Of a stretch of DNA of 64,000 nucleotides, positions 24,907 through 35,559 are shown piece by piece (the stretch's first letter is position 1; each line of letters opens with the position of its first letter). A program made the position numbers and the translations under genes. The DNA is from Zhengitettix transpicula (Eukaryota; Arthropoda; Insecta; Orthoptera; Tetrigidae). Location: contig CM073591.1 of NCBI GenBank assembly GCA_037074705.1, positions 38,544,587 through 38,608,586 on the forward strand, written 5' to 3'. Under the pieces are notes generated by a model. The model was not told the DNA's origin. It made no database searches and was given only the letters and a program-made list of their open reading frames with translations.

Positions 24907-25148
24907 GTTTAATAAAGGAATTTGGATTGATAAATGTTGAGCGGACAGGGAATCGAACCTACGACCTTCCGCTTACCGAGCGGCTGCTCAGACCACTAAG
25001 CCAATCCTATTCCACCATACTTAAGCCACCGGGTCGGGAGTCGACTAGGATTGGCTTAGTGGTCTGAGCACCCGCAGGATAAGCGGAAGGTCCTGGGCTC
25101 GATTCCCGGTCCGGTCGACATTTTTCCATTCATATTCCTTAATTAAAA
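24907..25148. mobile_element. tRNA-like foldback element (family C)
   Basis: Two inverted arms of about 100 bp (24907-25015 and 25046-25148) are separated by about 30 bases. Each arm, read outward from the centre, is tRNA-like: an A-box-like TGGCTTAGTGGTCTGAGCA, an anticodon-arm-like CCGC/GCGG stem with a 7-base loop, then a B-box-like GGTTCGATTCCC (left) or GGCTCGATTCCC (right). The right arm has a good T-arm (CTGGG with CCCGG); the left T-arm is mismatched, and position 33 of the anticodon loop is not U in either arm. The outer ends also pair (TTTAAT..AAGGAAT). I read it as two head-to-head tRNA-derived SINE copies or one foldback, not functional tRNAs. Confidence 0.6.
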
Positions 25149-25990
25149 ATGTATCTATGATTTGAGGCTTGAGTAAGCTTTCGTGGATTTCTTTGAATTA
25201 ATTGTTGTCTATAGAAGCAATTAAAGGAACATGATCATTAATTACCAAAATTATTCTGGAACATTTCTTGGTATATTGAACCCTAGTTATGAGAATAATC
25301 CACATTTCGATACAGTAAAAGTGAAATATGTCCGATGAGAACTATAGAATGGTATAATCACTCCTCAATATGAGAAATGTGTGTGGCGAGAATTAAAATC
25401 CCAACGATCTTACTAAATTTATTTTCCAGTGGGTTTCAAACTCTTTTCGCGAATTTTGACTCAAAATAGTTAACTCATTCCAAGTATATGTCTAAATGTT
25501 AGCGTTATCAAAAGATGCGCAAAGAAGACTAATGAAGATGTACATGCTATGTAAATAAATACACTGGGAAAATAAAAACTTGTGTCACACTTGAACTTAG
25601 AAAAGAGACACGAGGAGTCCAGATTCTCGGATTGACTTCATTACACATTTGTTTGAAGTTCGGATAATGAAGTTTCATGGTTTTCTAGAAACAAGGTGAA
25701 AGACTTTCGACGGAAAAGTCTGTACTGTCATTCGTAAAGTTCATTCGGTGATGCTGATTCCTATGATTTTAACCAGCTGCTGATACACACCCAACGGTCA
25801 ATTCCCAATTATAGTTAAGATCAGTTTGTTTGACAAAATCAAATCAAATAGATGTCCAAGCTCTCAGAATTACAGCTCTCGAAGTCTGACTGTGATCATT
25901 AGAGATTAATCTGGATACTAGATTTTCTCTGGTAAAGTTGAATGACGAGTAGTTCGTCGCCGATAACCAAGTAATTTTTATCTGAGTCCC
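25149..25990. other. AT-rich stretch, no gene seen
   Basis: Nothing was recognised. Confidence 0.55.
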
Positions 25991-26525
25991 CTTGAGCCCT
26001 GGCCTCATAAAGACACCTGCTGCGTGGCGGATGGCGACGGAGATCCTTCCTTCCTTCCATCGTTGGCTTTGTCTTGAGCATTACATCAGCCGATATTGAT
26101 TATCGGTAGCCACGTACCCTCCTCCACATCCACCCCCTTCTGTCTCCACTTCTCTCCTCTCGTCGCCGCCGCGTCTAACCCTCCATACACCAAAACTCTT
26201 CCCCTTCTCTTTCGTTATTAAAGATCAATAATTTATGTAAATAGGCTTCTCTCATTCCCCGCTCAACCCTTCAGGCGGGAACCCGTCCGAAAACTTTGTC
26301 TTTCCGACAACAGCTTGCCTAACACATTCTCTTGTCTGCTCTTCTCTCTATCTTGTCCGCAGATAATAAAAGTTATCGAGGTGTGAGTTGGAAGGAGAAA
26401 GAGAATTGGAGATCGAACCCGTCTTCTGAAGGGAAAATACGAGCTTTTCAATCTATTTCTCCGCCGCACTCCACATTGAATTTTAATATGCGAAGCCCTT
26501 AATGATAGGGGTTTGTTCGCTGAAA
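25990..26525. other. Pyrimidine/GC-rich island
   Basis: C+T-rich at 26115-26220 with CGTCGCCGCCGCG. Short motifs include AATAATTTATG, a homeodomain-like core. The open minus-strand frames reflect skew. Confidence 0.3.
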
Positions 26526-28600
26526 ATTGCGAATTTCTCACTGTAAACTTGCCAATTTATCGAAAGCTTTTTGATCAACCACGGCTGAAATTTCTCACCT
26601 AAAAACCACATGTAAAATACAAAGAGGGGAAAACAGAGTTATTTGTGATTACGACACCTTTCCCTTCCAAATATTTTGTGTGTCAGAATTCTTAACAAAA
26701 CTATAAATTGGTGGTCAGTCTGGGAGAAATGATTTCTGTTACAATCACGACTGTTATGATGACGAATAGAGTTCGTGACACGTTCACTATATAATGATTG
26801 AACCTGGTTGCACCAAGCAAGAAGTACATGATGCTCACAAATATTCGATGAAGTTGGCTTTTCAGTAGAATGGGGAAGTGGTGATCGAATTAAGTACGGT
26901 AACAGTCATAAATCTCTGGAGCATAAGCGTAGATCTCAATCTGGGTGGTTTATATTAATTTTCAACATCGTTATTCGATACTTTTCTTGTGTGACTTGTA
27001 AAACCGATAGGTTAGTCTCTAACAGAAAGCAGAAATTCAGCTAATAGGGAAGGAGGTATAAATGAGAGAAACAATAACGGAGACGTAAAAGTAAGGAAAC
27101 GAAGGAAGGAGAAGATGCGGATGTTTCAAACAAAAATAGTTAGCTTACATCAGAAGACGGTCCTACTTGGCTTAGTCCAGACCTAGTAACTCAGCATCCT
27201 CTGAATTTGTATCAGAATGATCATTCAAGCACTTACGTGAAATATTCTTATGCTACGATACGTAAGTCTCTAACAGATAACATAATAAGACTTACTAATA
27301 ATTAATATTAATAAATTTCGGTAATATATTATTTTATATAATACTATATTTATACGAAACCTGATTGTGTCTTAAATGCAAATTGTTTTAGTTTCCTGCC
27401 TTCTAGAATCTGCTTCATTTCCACCTTCTCCATAAAATAAAGTATCTCGACGATCACGAGACATTAGCAATACAGATAAAATAAGTGGCTATAGATGAAG
27501 GTACTAACGTTCCTCCGAAAAGGGGACAATTTTTTGCAATACCTAATAATAACACAACCTTCTTTAATTAATAATAACTAATCTTTAATAAATAAAATTT
27601 AACACATTTCTTGTCCATCATAAGTAAATAAAGTAAAAATTATATTGTATTCTTTAAAAAGGCGAATCAATACCATAACAGTACTTTTTAAAAAAATTAT
27701 AAATCTTGATTAAAATATATAAAACATGTTTAATTCTGAAATAAATCGACAGAAAATATTAATTTAAAAAGCATTTATAGGCTTCTCGTTAAAATTTCAA
27801 TCCCAACTTTGAGAATGCACGTTTTAAACATGAAAGAAATACGTTCAATGAAAATTAGAATATTAATAAAATTTATTAATTTAACAAAGAGCTACTTTTA
27901 ACGTTTCAAATTTCAATAGGAAAAAATGTATAATATCAGTTACGTTAAATATAATTTAAAGTTAATTTTAAAAAATTTCATTTAAAGTTAAGAAATTAAA
28001 ATTCTATAATTATTTTTACTTATTTATCACGAATAAAGTAGTGGAAAATAACAGATTTTTGAAGATTATACTCAATACTTGCAAATAAGAAAATTCTGTC
28101 CAAAGAGATTGCACCAAAAACTTCAGCACTATGAAATGGTGTTAGTACCTTAAATATTAAATCATAAAATCTGAATTTTCTAACAATTCTTCTAGAATAC
28201 GTTTTGCGAATAAAATTTTGTGGTTAATAGTTGTCAAATTATTATATTAAGTTTATTTTTTAATCTGGTAATTTATAATTATCAATGTTCATTCTAATCT
28301 GCGTGATGAGCCTCACACGAATTAGACAAAAGTAATTTTAATGTCATTAATGATTCTCAGAACCGACGATAAATCAGCCTTTGCTTTTTTTCACTTATTT
28401 GGAAAGATGAATTATCTCAATCCGTTGAGGTATATTAAAAGAAAGTAAGTTGCATTTCATGACGTACTAACAAGGTAATAATATGTATTGTTGCGTACAA
28501 AATAATTAAAATTGATAGTTTTTATTAATATTTTTATCATAAATTGTTTTCCTCCGGCATTTGTTATTCACTTTATTAAATACTCGCTATAGAATGTAAT
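26526..28600. other. AT-rich stretch, no gene seen
   Basis: A long AT-rich stretch (27240-28560 is especially so). No gene or repeat-family member was found. Confidence 0.6.
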
Positions 28601-28609
28601 ACAGTAATT

Positions 28610-29500
28610 GCCGAACGGACTGGGTTCGAGCCGAACGTCAGTAGAATTAGGAAAGTGATCAGGGTGGTGGAAGAGCGAGACAGCGCAGGGCCAAGACAAT
28701 GTGGCCGGGTAATAGAGAACCGGAGACATCGTGCAGAATATATCACACGGTACCGAAAGGGTTGAAAGGATAAGGGATGTGTATTGGGGAGACAGAATAA
28801 TAGGGAATTTTCATGAAGGGGGTAAGCTGGGGAGGAGTGGGGGGATAAAAAAGAAAAAGAAGAGGCTAAAAAGAGCGCGCGTGAGAGAAAAAGAGAGAGA
28901 AGGGAGGAAGACAGAGCTGGCTGGCGGTGGGCGGAGGGTTAAGCGTGGACTTCAATTGCAAATGACATTGCGTAAAGAGTGAGGGAGCCGCGCAGGGAAA
29001 GGAAAAGGGGTAAGAGGGAGCCGGGAGGGAGGGGGGCAAAGAGAAATGGTGTAGAGTGAGATTAGGGATTAAATATTGGAAGGAGGGGTGGCGGCAAGAG
29101 ACCCGCGGGAAGGGGGCAAAAGTCGATACTGTAGCGGGCATTAACTGCAAGAACAATAGTGAGAGGGTGGGGACTCACTCGTACGCAGCCATCTTGGTCG
29201 GTCTTGGAAAATGAAATGTAAAAATAACATGTGCAGATTAGATGCTGTCCAAACAGGGTGGGAAAAGAGAGAAGGGGAGAGAGGGAGAGTGGACGGTCAG
29301 CGGTCAAGGATCGAACAACCTCGCTCTGTGGCAGGAGGAGGAGGAAAGCAGGCAGAGAGAGCAAAAAAAAAAAAGAGGAATCAGAGAAGGGGCTTTGCAG
29401 AGGATGGCGATATGCGCCACTTTGACATCGCAGACATTGGGCGATAAAGGCTCCTATAGGCGAATGTAGAGATAGGAAGTCTCGAGGATCCGCGATCACG
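28610..29500. other. Purine-rich GC island
   Basis: About 900 bp with a heavy G+A bias on the plus strand, including GAGAGAAAAAGAGAGAGAAG and an A-run before GAGGAATCAGAG. GCAGCCATCTTGG at about 29186 contains a GCCAT YY1/Pho-type core. Overlapping 75-145 codon frames on both strands share no domain. GAGA plus GCCAT motifs are components of insect Polycomb response elements; that reading is speculative. Confidence 0.35.
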
Positions 29501-29970
29501 AAACCGTCATTACTAAGGAGGACCGACTATTATTTAAAGGACAGACATATTGCTTTCATCATGGAGGTAACTAACATTTATAATGCATCATTTTACTTCT
29601 CCTTAAAGAAAATGATCCTTCATATTCAAGGATATTTTCTAAGTTGCGGCAGGCAGAGTGTAAATACCTTGGCGTGACAGCGACTTGTAATTTAAGTAGC
29701 TTCAAAACAAAAAACGTTTACTGAGACATAATAAACTTTCTGCTATTTTGACATTTACAGACAAAATGAAGAAAACTTCTCTGAATAACTCACTTTTGAA
29801 TCTTCCACCATCGATTTAGGTTGAAGCTTCTCAGATGACGTGATTTCTTCACGACCATCCTTGCATTACAAAACTGGAATTAGATTGTAAAAATACGAAT
29901 CTGTAAAATAGTTGCATAGTAATTTCCTTGTGTTCTATTGTCAATATTTGTCATCAAATTCATCACAATT
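29501..29970. other. AT-rich stretch, no gene seen
   Basis: Nothing was recognised. Confidence 0.5.
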
Positions 29971-29974
29971 TTAC

Positions 29975-30230
29975 GCCATCGGAAGGGCGTGGGAGAAGTA
30001 TCAAATGCCCGACCTACCTAATGCAGGTTTTTCTAGGGTTTTCCCTGCATCAATTTTAGGCGAATTGCCGGGTAGGATCATTAAACCATAGCCCGGTAGC
30101 CCTAGTAACCCTTGGCTACCTTCCTCTACTCTTCCGCATCCCCCCTTTCAAGCCCCTTCCTATGCTATTAAAGGGGAGTTGCCAATATGTGGATTACCCT
30201 CATGTAGCCTGTTACCCTCCAAAAAAAAAA
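29975..30230 (+). mobile_element. Family B retroposon, 5'-truncated copy
   Basis: Starts inside the unit at GCCATCGGAAGGGCGTGGG and continues through CCGACCTACCTAATGCAGG and TTTCCCTGCATCA to CCTTCCTATGCTATTAAAGG, ending in a 10-base A-run (30221-30230). The A-tail and 5' truncation suggest retroposition, but no RT is encoded. It lies directly upstream of a fuller copy. Confidence 0.7.
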
Positions 30231-30244
30231 TGAAAGTCGATCAC

Positions 30245-30778
30245 CGGATTCTCTCGCAGGTGAACCTTTCATGAGAGTTCTGGAGGAGGCTACCTTTGGG
30301 GATGCCTTCACATCTCTCTGGTTTTTGAACTAAGGTTCCCACATGCCGAGGCACCTCGGCCTGTTTTGAGAGGTGTATGTTCCGGGGTCGCAGACCTATG
30401 GGTATACGGTAAGAGTTGTCCGCTATTCTTATTGGAATAGTCGACCAGCTGCCTCCTAAACCGGCCAAGGTACGGCGAAGGGAAAACTGCGACCCCACAG
30501 CAAACCCCTCTCCCGCCTCTCGGAAGGGCGTGGGACAAGAACCAAATACCCGACCTACCTGTTGCAGGTTTTTCTAGGGTTTTCCCTGCATCAGTTTCAG
30601 GCGAATTGCCGGGTAGGATCCATAAACCATATCCATATCCCGGGGGCCCTAGTTAACCCTTGGCTACGTTCCTCTACCCTTCCGCATCCCCCCTTTCAAA
30701 TCCATTTCCTATGCTATAAGAGGGGAGTTGCCACTGTGTGGATTACCCTATACATAGCCTGTCTACACCTAAAAAAAA
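30245..30778 (+). mobile_element. Family B retroposon, longest copy
   Basis: The unit runs from TCTCGCAGGTGAACC through GGGGATGCC, TTCCGGGGTCGCAGACC, CAGCTGCCTCCTAAACCGGC and ACCCCACAGCAAACCCCTC to the same 3' half as the copy at 30.0 kb, ending in an A-run (30771-30778). The 5' half is shared with the minus-strand copy at 41.2-41.7 kb and partly with 63.3 kb. Overlapping frames of up to 104 codons are not conserved between copies, so it appears non-coding. I did not see A/B boxes, so a SINE versus a LINE 3' fragment is unresolved. Confidence 0.7.
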
Positions 30779-31074
30779 TTGAAGTCGGCGCGTCTGCTTT
30801 CAGTTGCAACCGAACCGTTTATAAATGCTATTTTATTATATGCGATAAAATGGATGTGGATAATTATGTTATATGATATTTTATTTTCGATTCATAAAAA
30901 TCTAGTGTAGTGAATGGGCTTTGAGAAACCAAATGTCATTTCTCTGAAGCAGAAAAACGGGTAATTTACAACCTCTGAGAGTTTCTCTCGTACGCAAGTC
31001 CTTAATGAAGTGTGCTTACCAAGTCTGCCTCAAAACGAAAACATTTGCAGATATTTACCGAATAACCTCGGCAT
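30779..31074. other. AT-rich spacer
   Basis: Between the family B copy and the jockey relic. The last 100 bases may be diverged jockey sequence, but I cannot read it. Confidence 0.4.
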
Positions 31075-31970
31075 TACAGAGGTTCAATATTCGAATCCCA
31101 TCATGAAAATATTTCCATCTTTCACCAAATTAAAGCAAGCCTTCCCCAGGGTAGTGTCCTTGGTCCTAGCTTATACTTAATATATACTTGCGATCTTCTT
31201 ACAAGCACAAGTACAATAACAGGAACATTCGCTGATGATACAGTTATTATGGCGTTAAATGAAGATCACATAAGACGATGCAAATTATTACAAGACCACC
31301 TTAATATACCTCAGGAATTAAAAGATAAATGTAAATTTAAAATTAACCAATAAATATTCCCTACAGGTACGATTTACTTTACGGAAACAACAATGACCAC
31401 CAGCAACCATGAACAACAAACCGCTCCCGGTATCAGCACATCTAAAATATCATGGGAAGCAGCTAGATTCAAAAATAACTTGGAAAGTACATATAGAAAA
31501 TAAAAATAATCAAATATACATACGCCTTCCTGATACATGCCGGCTGCCCGGTAGAAGGCCAAATTGTCTTTAGAAAACAAAATAATTATATATAAATCCA
31601 TCATCAAACCGATTTGGACATTCGGAATTGTATTATGTGGGGTGTGCAAGCAAACCTGATACGGTCAAGATACAAAAATCGTAATCGAGAATCCTCAGAG
31701 CCATGGTTGACGCTCCTTGGTATGAGAGTCACTTAACATTACATCATTATTTACGAATACCATTTATCAAGGATATATTTAAAAAATTCTAAAAAATAAT
31801 GCATATAGATGTTTCTTAAAAACTGAGGCTGAAGCTGATATAAAACCCGCCACGCTGACCACGTGTCACTCCAAATTATCCCGAATGTGTCATGTAAAAT
31901 GACAGGCTGTAGAGCCAAGATGAAAGAAATACTAGAGAATGAACTTCCTTATTACCGACAACAGTAACTG
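31075..31970 (+). mobile_element. jockey-clade LINE reverse transcriptase relic
   Basis: Frameshifted but readable RT. From 31129 the frame gives IKASLPQGSVLGPSLYLIYT (RT motif B: LPQGSVLGP), then FADDT (31249-31263), the catalytic C motif with both aspartates kept. About 31360-31500 gives VRFTL and LKYHGKQLDSKITWKVHI, matching the usual VKYLG..LD..LTW..HI. Then LSLENK and SIIKPIWTFGIVLCG (31565-31645), and after another shift SRILRAMVDAPWYESHLTL (31691-31747), the jockey C-terminal NAPWY region. Several stops and at least two shifts show a dead copy. The N-terminal RT motifs, the endonuclease and ORF1 are missing, so it is 5'-truncated as is usual for LINEs. No convincing poly(A) tail or TSD was found. 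No domain other than RT is present. Confidence 0.85.
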
Positions 31971-32740
31971 TAATATAAATATTATTAAATGATAGAATTG
32001 AGATTGTTGGAAAAATATTGGAGTTAAATATATAATTTTTTGAGAGAACATAAAAAGAGTTTTGAAATTTTTTATTAGGATAACCTTTTGACTAAGAAGA
32101 ATGCTCACTCAAGTCATTGTTTAATTATAATGAAAATGGCGTAATTTCAATGTTCATTCATTATTTTTATTTTTAAACTTCTAGTCTTGGGAAGAGTTTG
32201 GACGATCCCTGATGATCAGATTACTTGCAGTACTGTTTGAGGAAAATCTTTGTTCAAAAATAAATAGTGCAAATAGATTTATGTACTGGAGAACTATATC
32301 GTCATATTTTTATTTTTCTCAGTTACAAATAATTCGTAAATAATAAATGTTTATTGTTAGGTGATCGAAGTCTATAGGAAGTAATAAAGTTCTGAGAAAT
32401 GTACCGAATATTATATCATAATTTTTAGTATTTATTTTTGAGAGTACTGGAAGAGGGGTCCATCGAATTTGCAGAAACTTCTACCAGCACAATTTAATTT
32501 TATGTTAAAAGGCGAAAATGGAAATAACGTTTTCACCTTTCATATCAAAGAATGTTAAGTTGTAAAAAAAAGAGAACAGTACAGCAACATACTCGTGGTT
32601 TCAGTTTCTGGTAAACGCAATAAAAAAAAGATGAATACTACTTATTTCTTGTGTATGAAACGATGAGGTTACATCAACCATGGTGAAGCAAGATGAAATC
32701 AAAAATAGGTTAGACCCCAGACGCAAAACAGAGGATCTAG
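31971..32740. other. AT-rich stretch, no gene seen
   Basis: Nothing was recognised. Confidence 0.55.
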
Positions 32741-33130
32741 GTCTGAAAATCAACTAAAGCAATGGCGTCGCAGGTGTGCTGAGGCAAGTGGCTAAGTTTT
32801 TCCTGATATGCATCTTAAATGTGTACTTGTGTCATCCCGGAATGTCGGAGGAGGAGAATGGTGAGTGAGCGAGTGAGCAAGGGCGGACGCGGCGCGGTTT
32901 CCTTATGAAGGAAGACGTTGTGCAGTATTAAGGCGATATAGAAGTATGGGCCCGAGGCGAGGAAATGAAGCCATGCATCACTCCACTTGCTTATAGGCCT
33001 CCACTGCTACACCAGCTACTGCTTTCTTCCTATGGCTGCTGCTGCTGCTGCCCACGGAATTTAGGGTTTCAATATCTTCGCACCTCATCTCCACGTCTAG
33101 TTCTCTATACGGTCGGAAGGACGAGCTCTT
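32741..33130. other. GC-richer island
   Basis: Contains GAGTGAGCGAGTGAGCAAGG and GGACGCGGCGCGG, and a short GCT tract at 33035-33051. A 61-codon plus frame is not supported. Confidence 0.3.
33035..33051. repeat. (GCT)n tract
   Basis: Five tandem GCT units. Confidence 0.75.
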
Positions 33131-33640
33131 CCAGGATTAAAAGCCAATAAACCAGAGACTCTCATGAAGTACTAGGGCAATGGTTGCTACAACTGGTACT
33201 GACAGCCAAAAGACGAACAATAAACTCAGTTCACAACTGTCCTCGGAGTAAGACCCGTAAATAAATTACTTCAAAAATAGCCTCTAACAGTGCTTACCCT
33301 TCAATATTTTTCCAGTCTTATTTTCGATTCATTAGACTTAATTACCCGCACAAACGTATATTATTTTATTATATAGTTGAATAGAAATAAAATCAATTTT
33401 GATTTATGAATTTTGAAACTTAAACTGGAATATACTACGTCTATTAAATGGAAATGTATTTTGTTAAAACAAATCTTTTATTGATTTACAATTATTTAAT
33501 ATGAAAAAATAGTAACATTCATCTGAGGGCTCTTAACTGAATTTTGAATTTAAATTGACAAAGTAGAAAAGCTAGAAAACTTTCTGACTTCATTTCTTCA
33601 GAACGTATGACTCACGTTAACGATTTGTAATTACTACTCT
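33131..33640. other. AT-rich stretch, no gene seen
   Basis: Nothing was recognised. Confidence 0.5.
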
Positions 33641-33692
33641 CGTTGGCACAGTGTTTCCCAACCTTGATCTTACCATGCCCCACCTCAGTCTA

Positions 33693-33706
33693 CCCCCCCC
33701 CCCCCC
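33693..33706. repeat. C14 homopolymer
   Basis: Fourteen consecutive C bases just inside the hAT-like left end. Confidence 0.9.
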
Positions 33707-33993
33707 ACGTAACATATTCATCTTTTTACATTAAAAATTGAATTATTCCCTAAAGAAGCCTAATTACAACTTGTGTATCGCGGATGATTTATGACGGATT
33801 GTTTTATTGATTACTTAGTATAAAATATTTACTTGCTTTGAATCACCTAAATGCTTTCATTTATTTATTACTAATATTCTGGAAAAGGAAAGTGGATTTT
33901 TCTTCGAAATTTTCCTCATCCTTGAATCGATTGAACCTTAAAAATACTTTATTTAAACAATAAAGACATGACGATTTTTGACTACGGGACCAA

Positions 33994-34171
33994 TATTTTT
34001 ATTGATTTATTCACAGTCGCATCAACAGCTCTGGTTATTAGCGACTCAGTATGGGAACTCACTTTTCCTTGTCGGGGGTCTGATTTGACGAAAGTTTCTC
34101 TCACGCACACAAATATCTATACCTTCGCCGTGATATGAACCCGGAACCTCTGTGATGTAAGGCAAGGCTCC
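33994..34171 (-). mobile_element. tRNA-derived SINE, truncated head
   Basis: Same order as the 13.3 kb copy: TTTTTATTGATTTAT (tail complement), GGTTATTAGCGACT, CCTTGTCGGGGGTCTGATTT, CTTCGCCGTGATATGAACCC and GGAACCTCTGTGATG. The tRNA-like head is cut or diverged after 34170. The copy lies inside the hAT-like element and is therefore younger than it. Confidence 0.65.
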
Positions 34172-34767
34172 AATTTCTAATATAGTTTCGTTCAAAATTT
34201 TTGGAAACAACTTTCTTTTTATTATATTAAATTCAACTGAAGAAAACAAGATATTTTCCTGCTATAGAATAGCAATAAGAAGAAATAAGAGGGAATTTTC
34301 AATAATAATAATAATTCTGTGCAGAAACAAAGTAATTATTTATTTTAATCTGAGATCGCTAAAACTATCAAATTTCCAGTTACGACGCCCATTCGAGCTT
34401 TTGAATGCAATTATGATAATATTTCTTTTAACACAAAGAGTTGGCGCTAGACAACAGTAGACATTCTCTTAGCGCATGTCATAGCAATCGTTTAATACAG
34501 AACGTACTATTCATTCGCTAGGCATAGTAAAGAATACTCTCAGAGTAAATTGCAATTTATATTACTGAAATCTTTCAAATATATTTCTTTTGAAGGAACA
34601 AAACTTACTAAAATTTTTATTTCAGATTCAGATACTAACAATTTTTCCTTTTGTACAAGTTAAGTCATAGCTGGCGATTTTTAAATTCTAGACGATCTCA
34701 TTTCCGAATTTCCCCCATGTGGGGCGTCGGACCCACGTTGGAAAAAAGCGGCCTAGCAGCTCTCGTT

Positions 34768-35121
34768 TTTGAATTCTACAATAAAGCGTAATTCTCAGCT
34801 TTATACGTGTATGCTGCGTGTCGCCTCTCTTATCTCTCATCTCTTTAAACACCGGTTTTAATTGCTCTGTCGGCTCCTACATTCTTACATTTTCCCTCCA
34901 AAATTTGACTAATATTTAATAAACATTAATAATTTCTCTCTTTATGTCTCACAGCCTTTCATTTATTGACATTTCTCCACGACAGTACTTGGGTATCTCG
35001 GAACCTTTTTGCAAATATTTCCATCTCGGCAAATCGAGTCTTTTCTACCCTAAGACGACTTCCAGATTCGAATTACTTTGTTTCTGAAATGGAAAAAAAA
35101 TTACGTCTAATTGAAAATTTA
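34768..35121. other. AT-rich stretch, no gene seen
   Basis: Nothing was recognised. Confidence 0.5.
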
Positions 35122-35376
35122 TAATAAAAAAGATAGCCAAAAACAGACAAAATAATCCACACAACGTTTCTGGTATCCTTGTCCCTTTCTTCACGTGCTA
35201 AGAAGAGCCTAGAGCGACACAACTGCACTCGTCAGTTGACAGAACTCAAAAGAGTTGCAGTTGGGTCGCTCTAGGCTCTTCTTAGCTGCTGAAAAAAGGG
35301 ACAAGGATCCAAGGAACGTTGTGTGGTATTTATTTTATCACTTACTTTGTCTGTATTTGACTATCTTTCTTATTAC
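35122..35376. mobile_element. Long hairpin element (family A)
   Basis: A nearly complete palindrome. The left arm runs TAATAAAAAAGATAGCC, CACACAACGTTTCTGG, TCCTTGTCCCTTTCTTCACG, GCTAAGAAGAGCCTAGAGCG and ACTGCACTCGTCAGTTGACA. The right arm returns GTCGCTCTAGGCTCTTCTTA, GGGACAAGGATCC, ACGTTGTGTGG and CTATCTTTCTTATTA. The arms differ by small indels; the right arm lacks the innermost ~25 bases of the left. Non-coding. The same arm occurs singly at 21.3 and 46.9 kb. Confidence 0.75.
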
Positions 35377-35559
35377 GAAATTTCATAGATATAAGATATC
35401 CATTCGTTACAGGTATTTACCGACGAATTCTTCGATTTTCTAAGACAATATCATCTTTTTTAATCCTTTTTACTGGTCAAATGACTGGTTAATAAATAAT
35501 TCAAGGTAATAAACTGAGAAGAATTTATTTTTATTCTATACTACTGTTCCTTAGAATGT

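Larger units (their letters stand above)
33649..34750. mobile_element. hAT-like non-autonomous element with nested SINE
   Basis: The left end, CAGTGTTTCCCAACCTTG, is a typical hAT terminus. The right end near 34710-34750 reads CCCCCATGTGGGG, then CCCACGTTGGAAAAAAGCGG, the diverged inverted partner. An 8-mer, CTCTCGTT, lies just outside both ends (33637-33644 and 34760-34767), which fits the 8-bp duplication of hAT insertions, though its offset from the ends is not symmetrical. The interior is AT-rich and non-coding and carries a SINE at 33994-34171. Confidence 0.5.

Noticed and set aside
24945..25125. Two functional tRNA genes in opposite orientation
   Set aside because: Acceptor stems do not pair, U33 is missing in both anticodon loops, and the left T-arm is mismatched. 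A retroposed tRNA-like repeat fits better.
28731..29499. Several 64-145 codon frames
   Set aside because: Lys/Arg/Glu/Gly- or Pro/Ser/Leu-rich products of a purine-skewed tract, overlapping on both strands.
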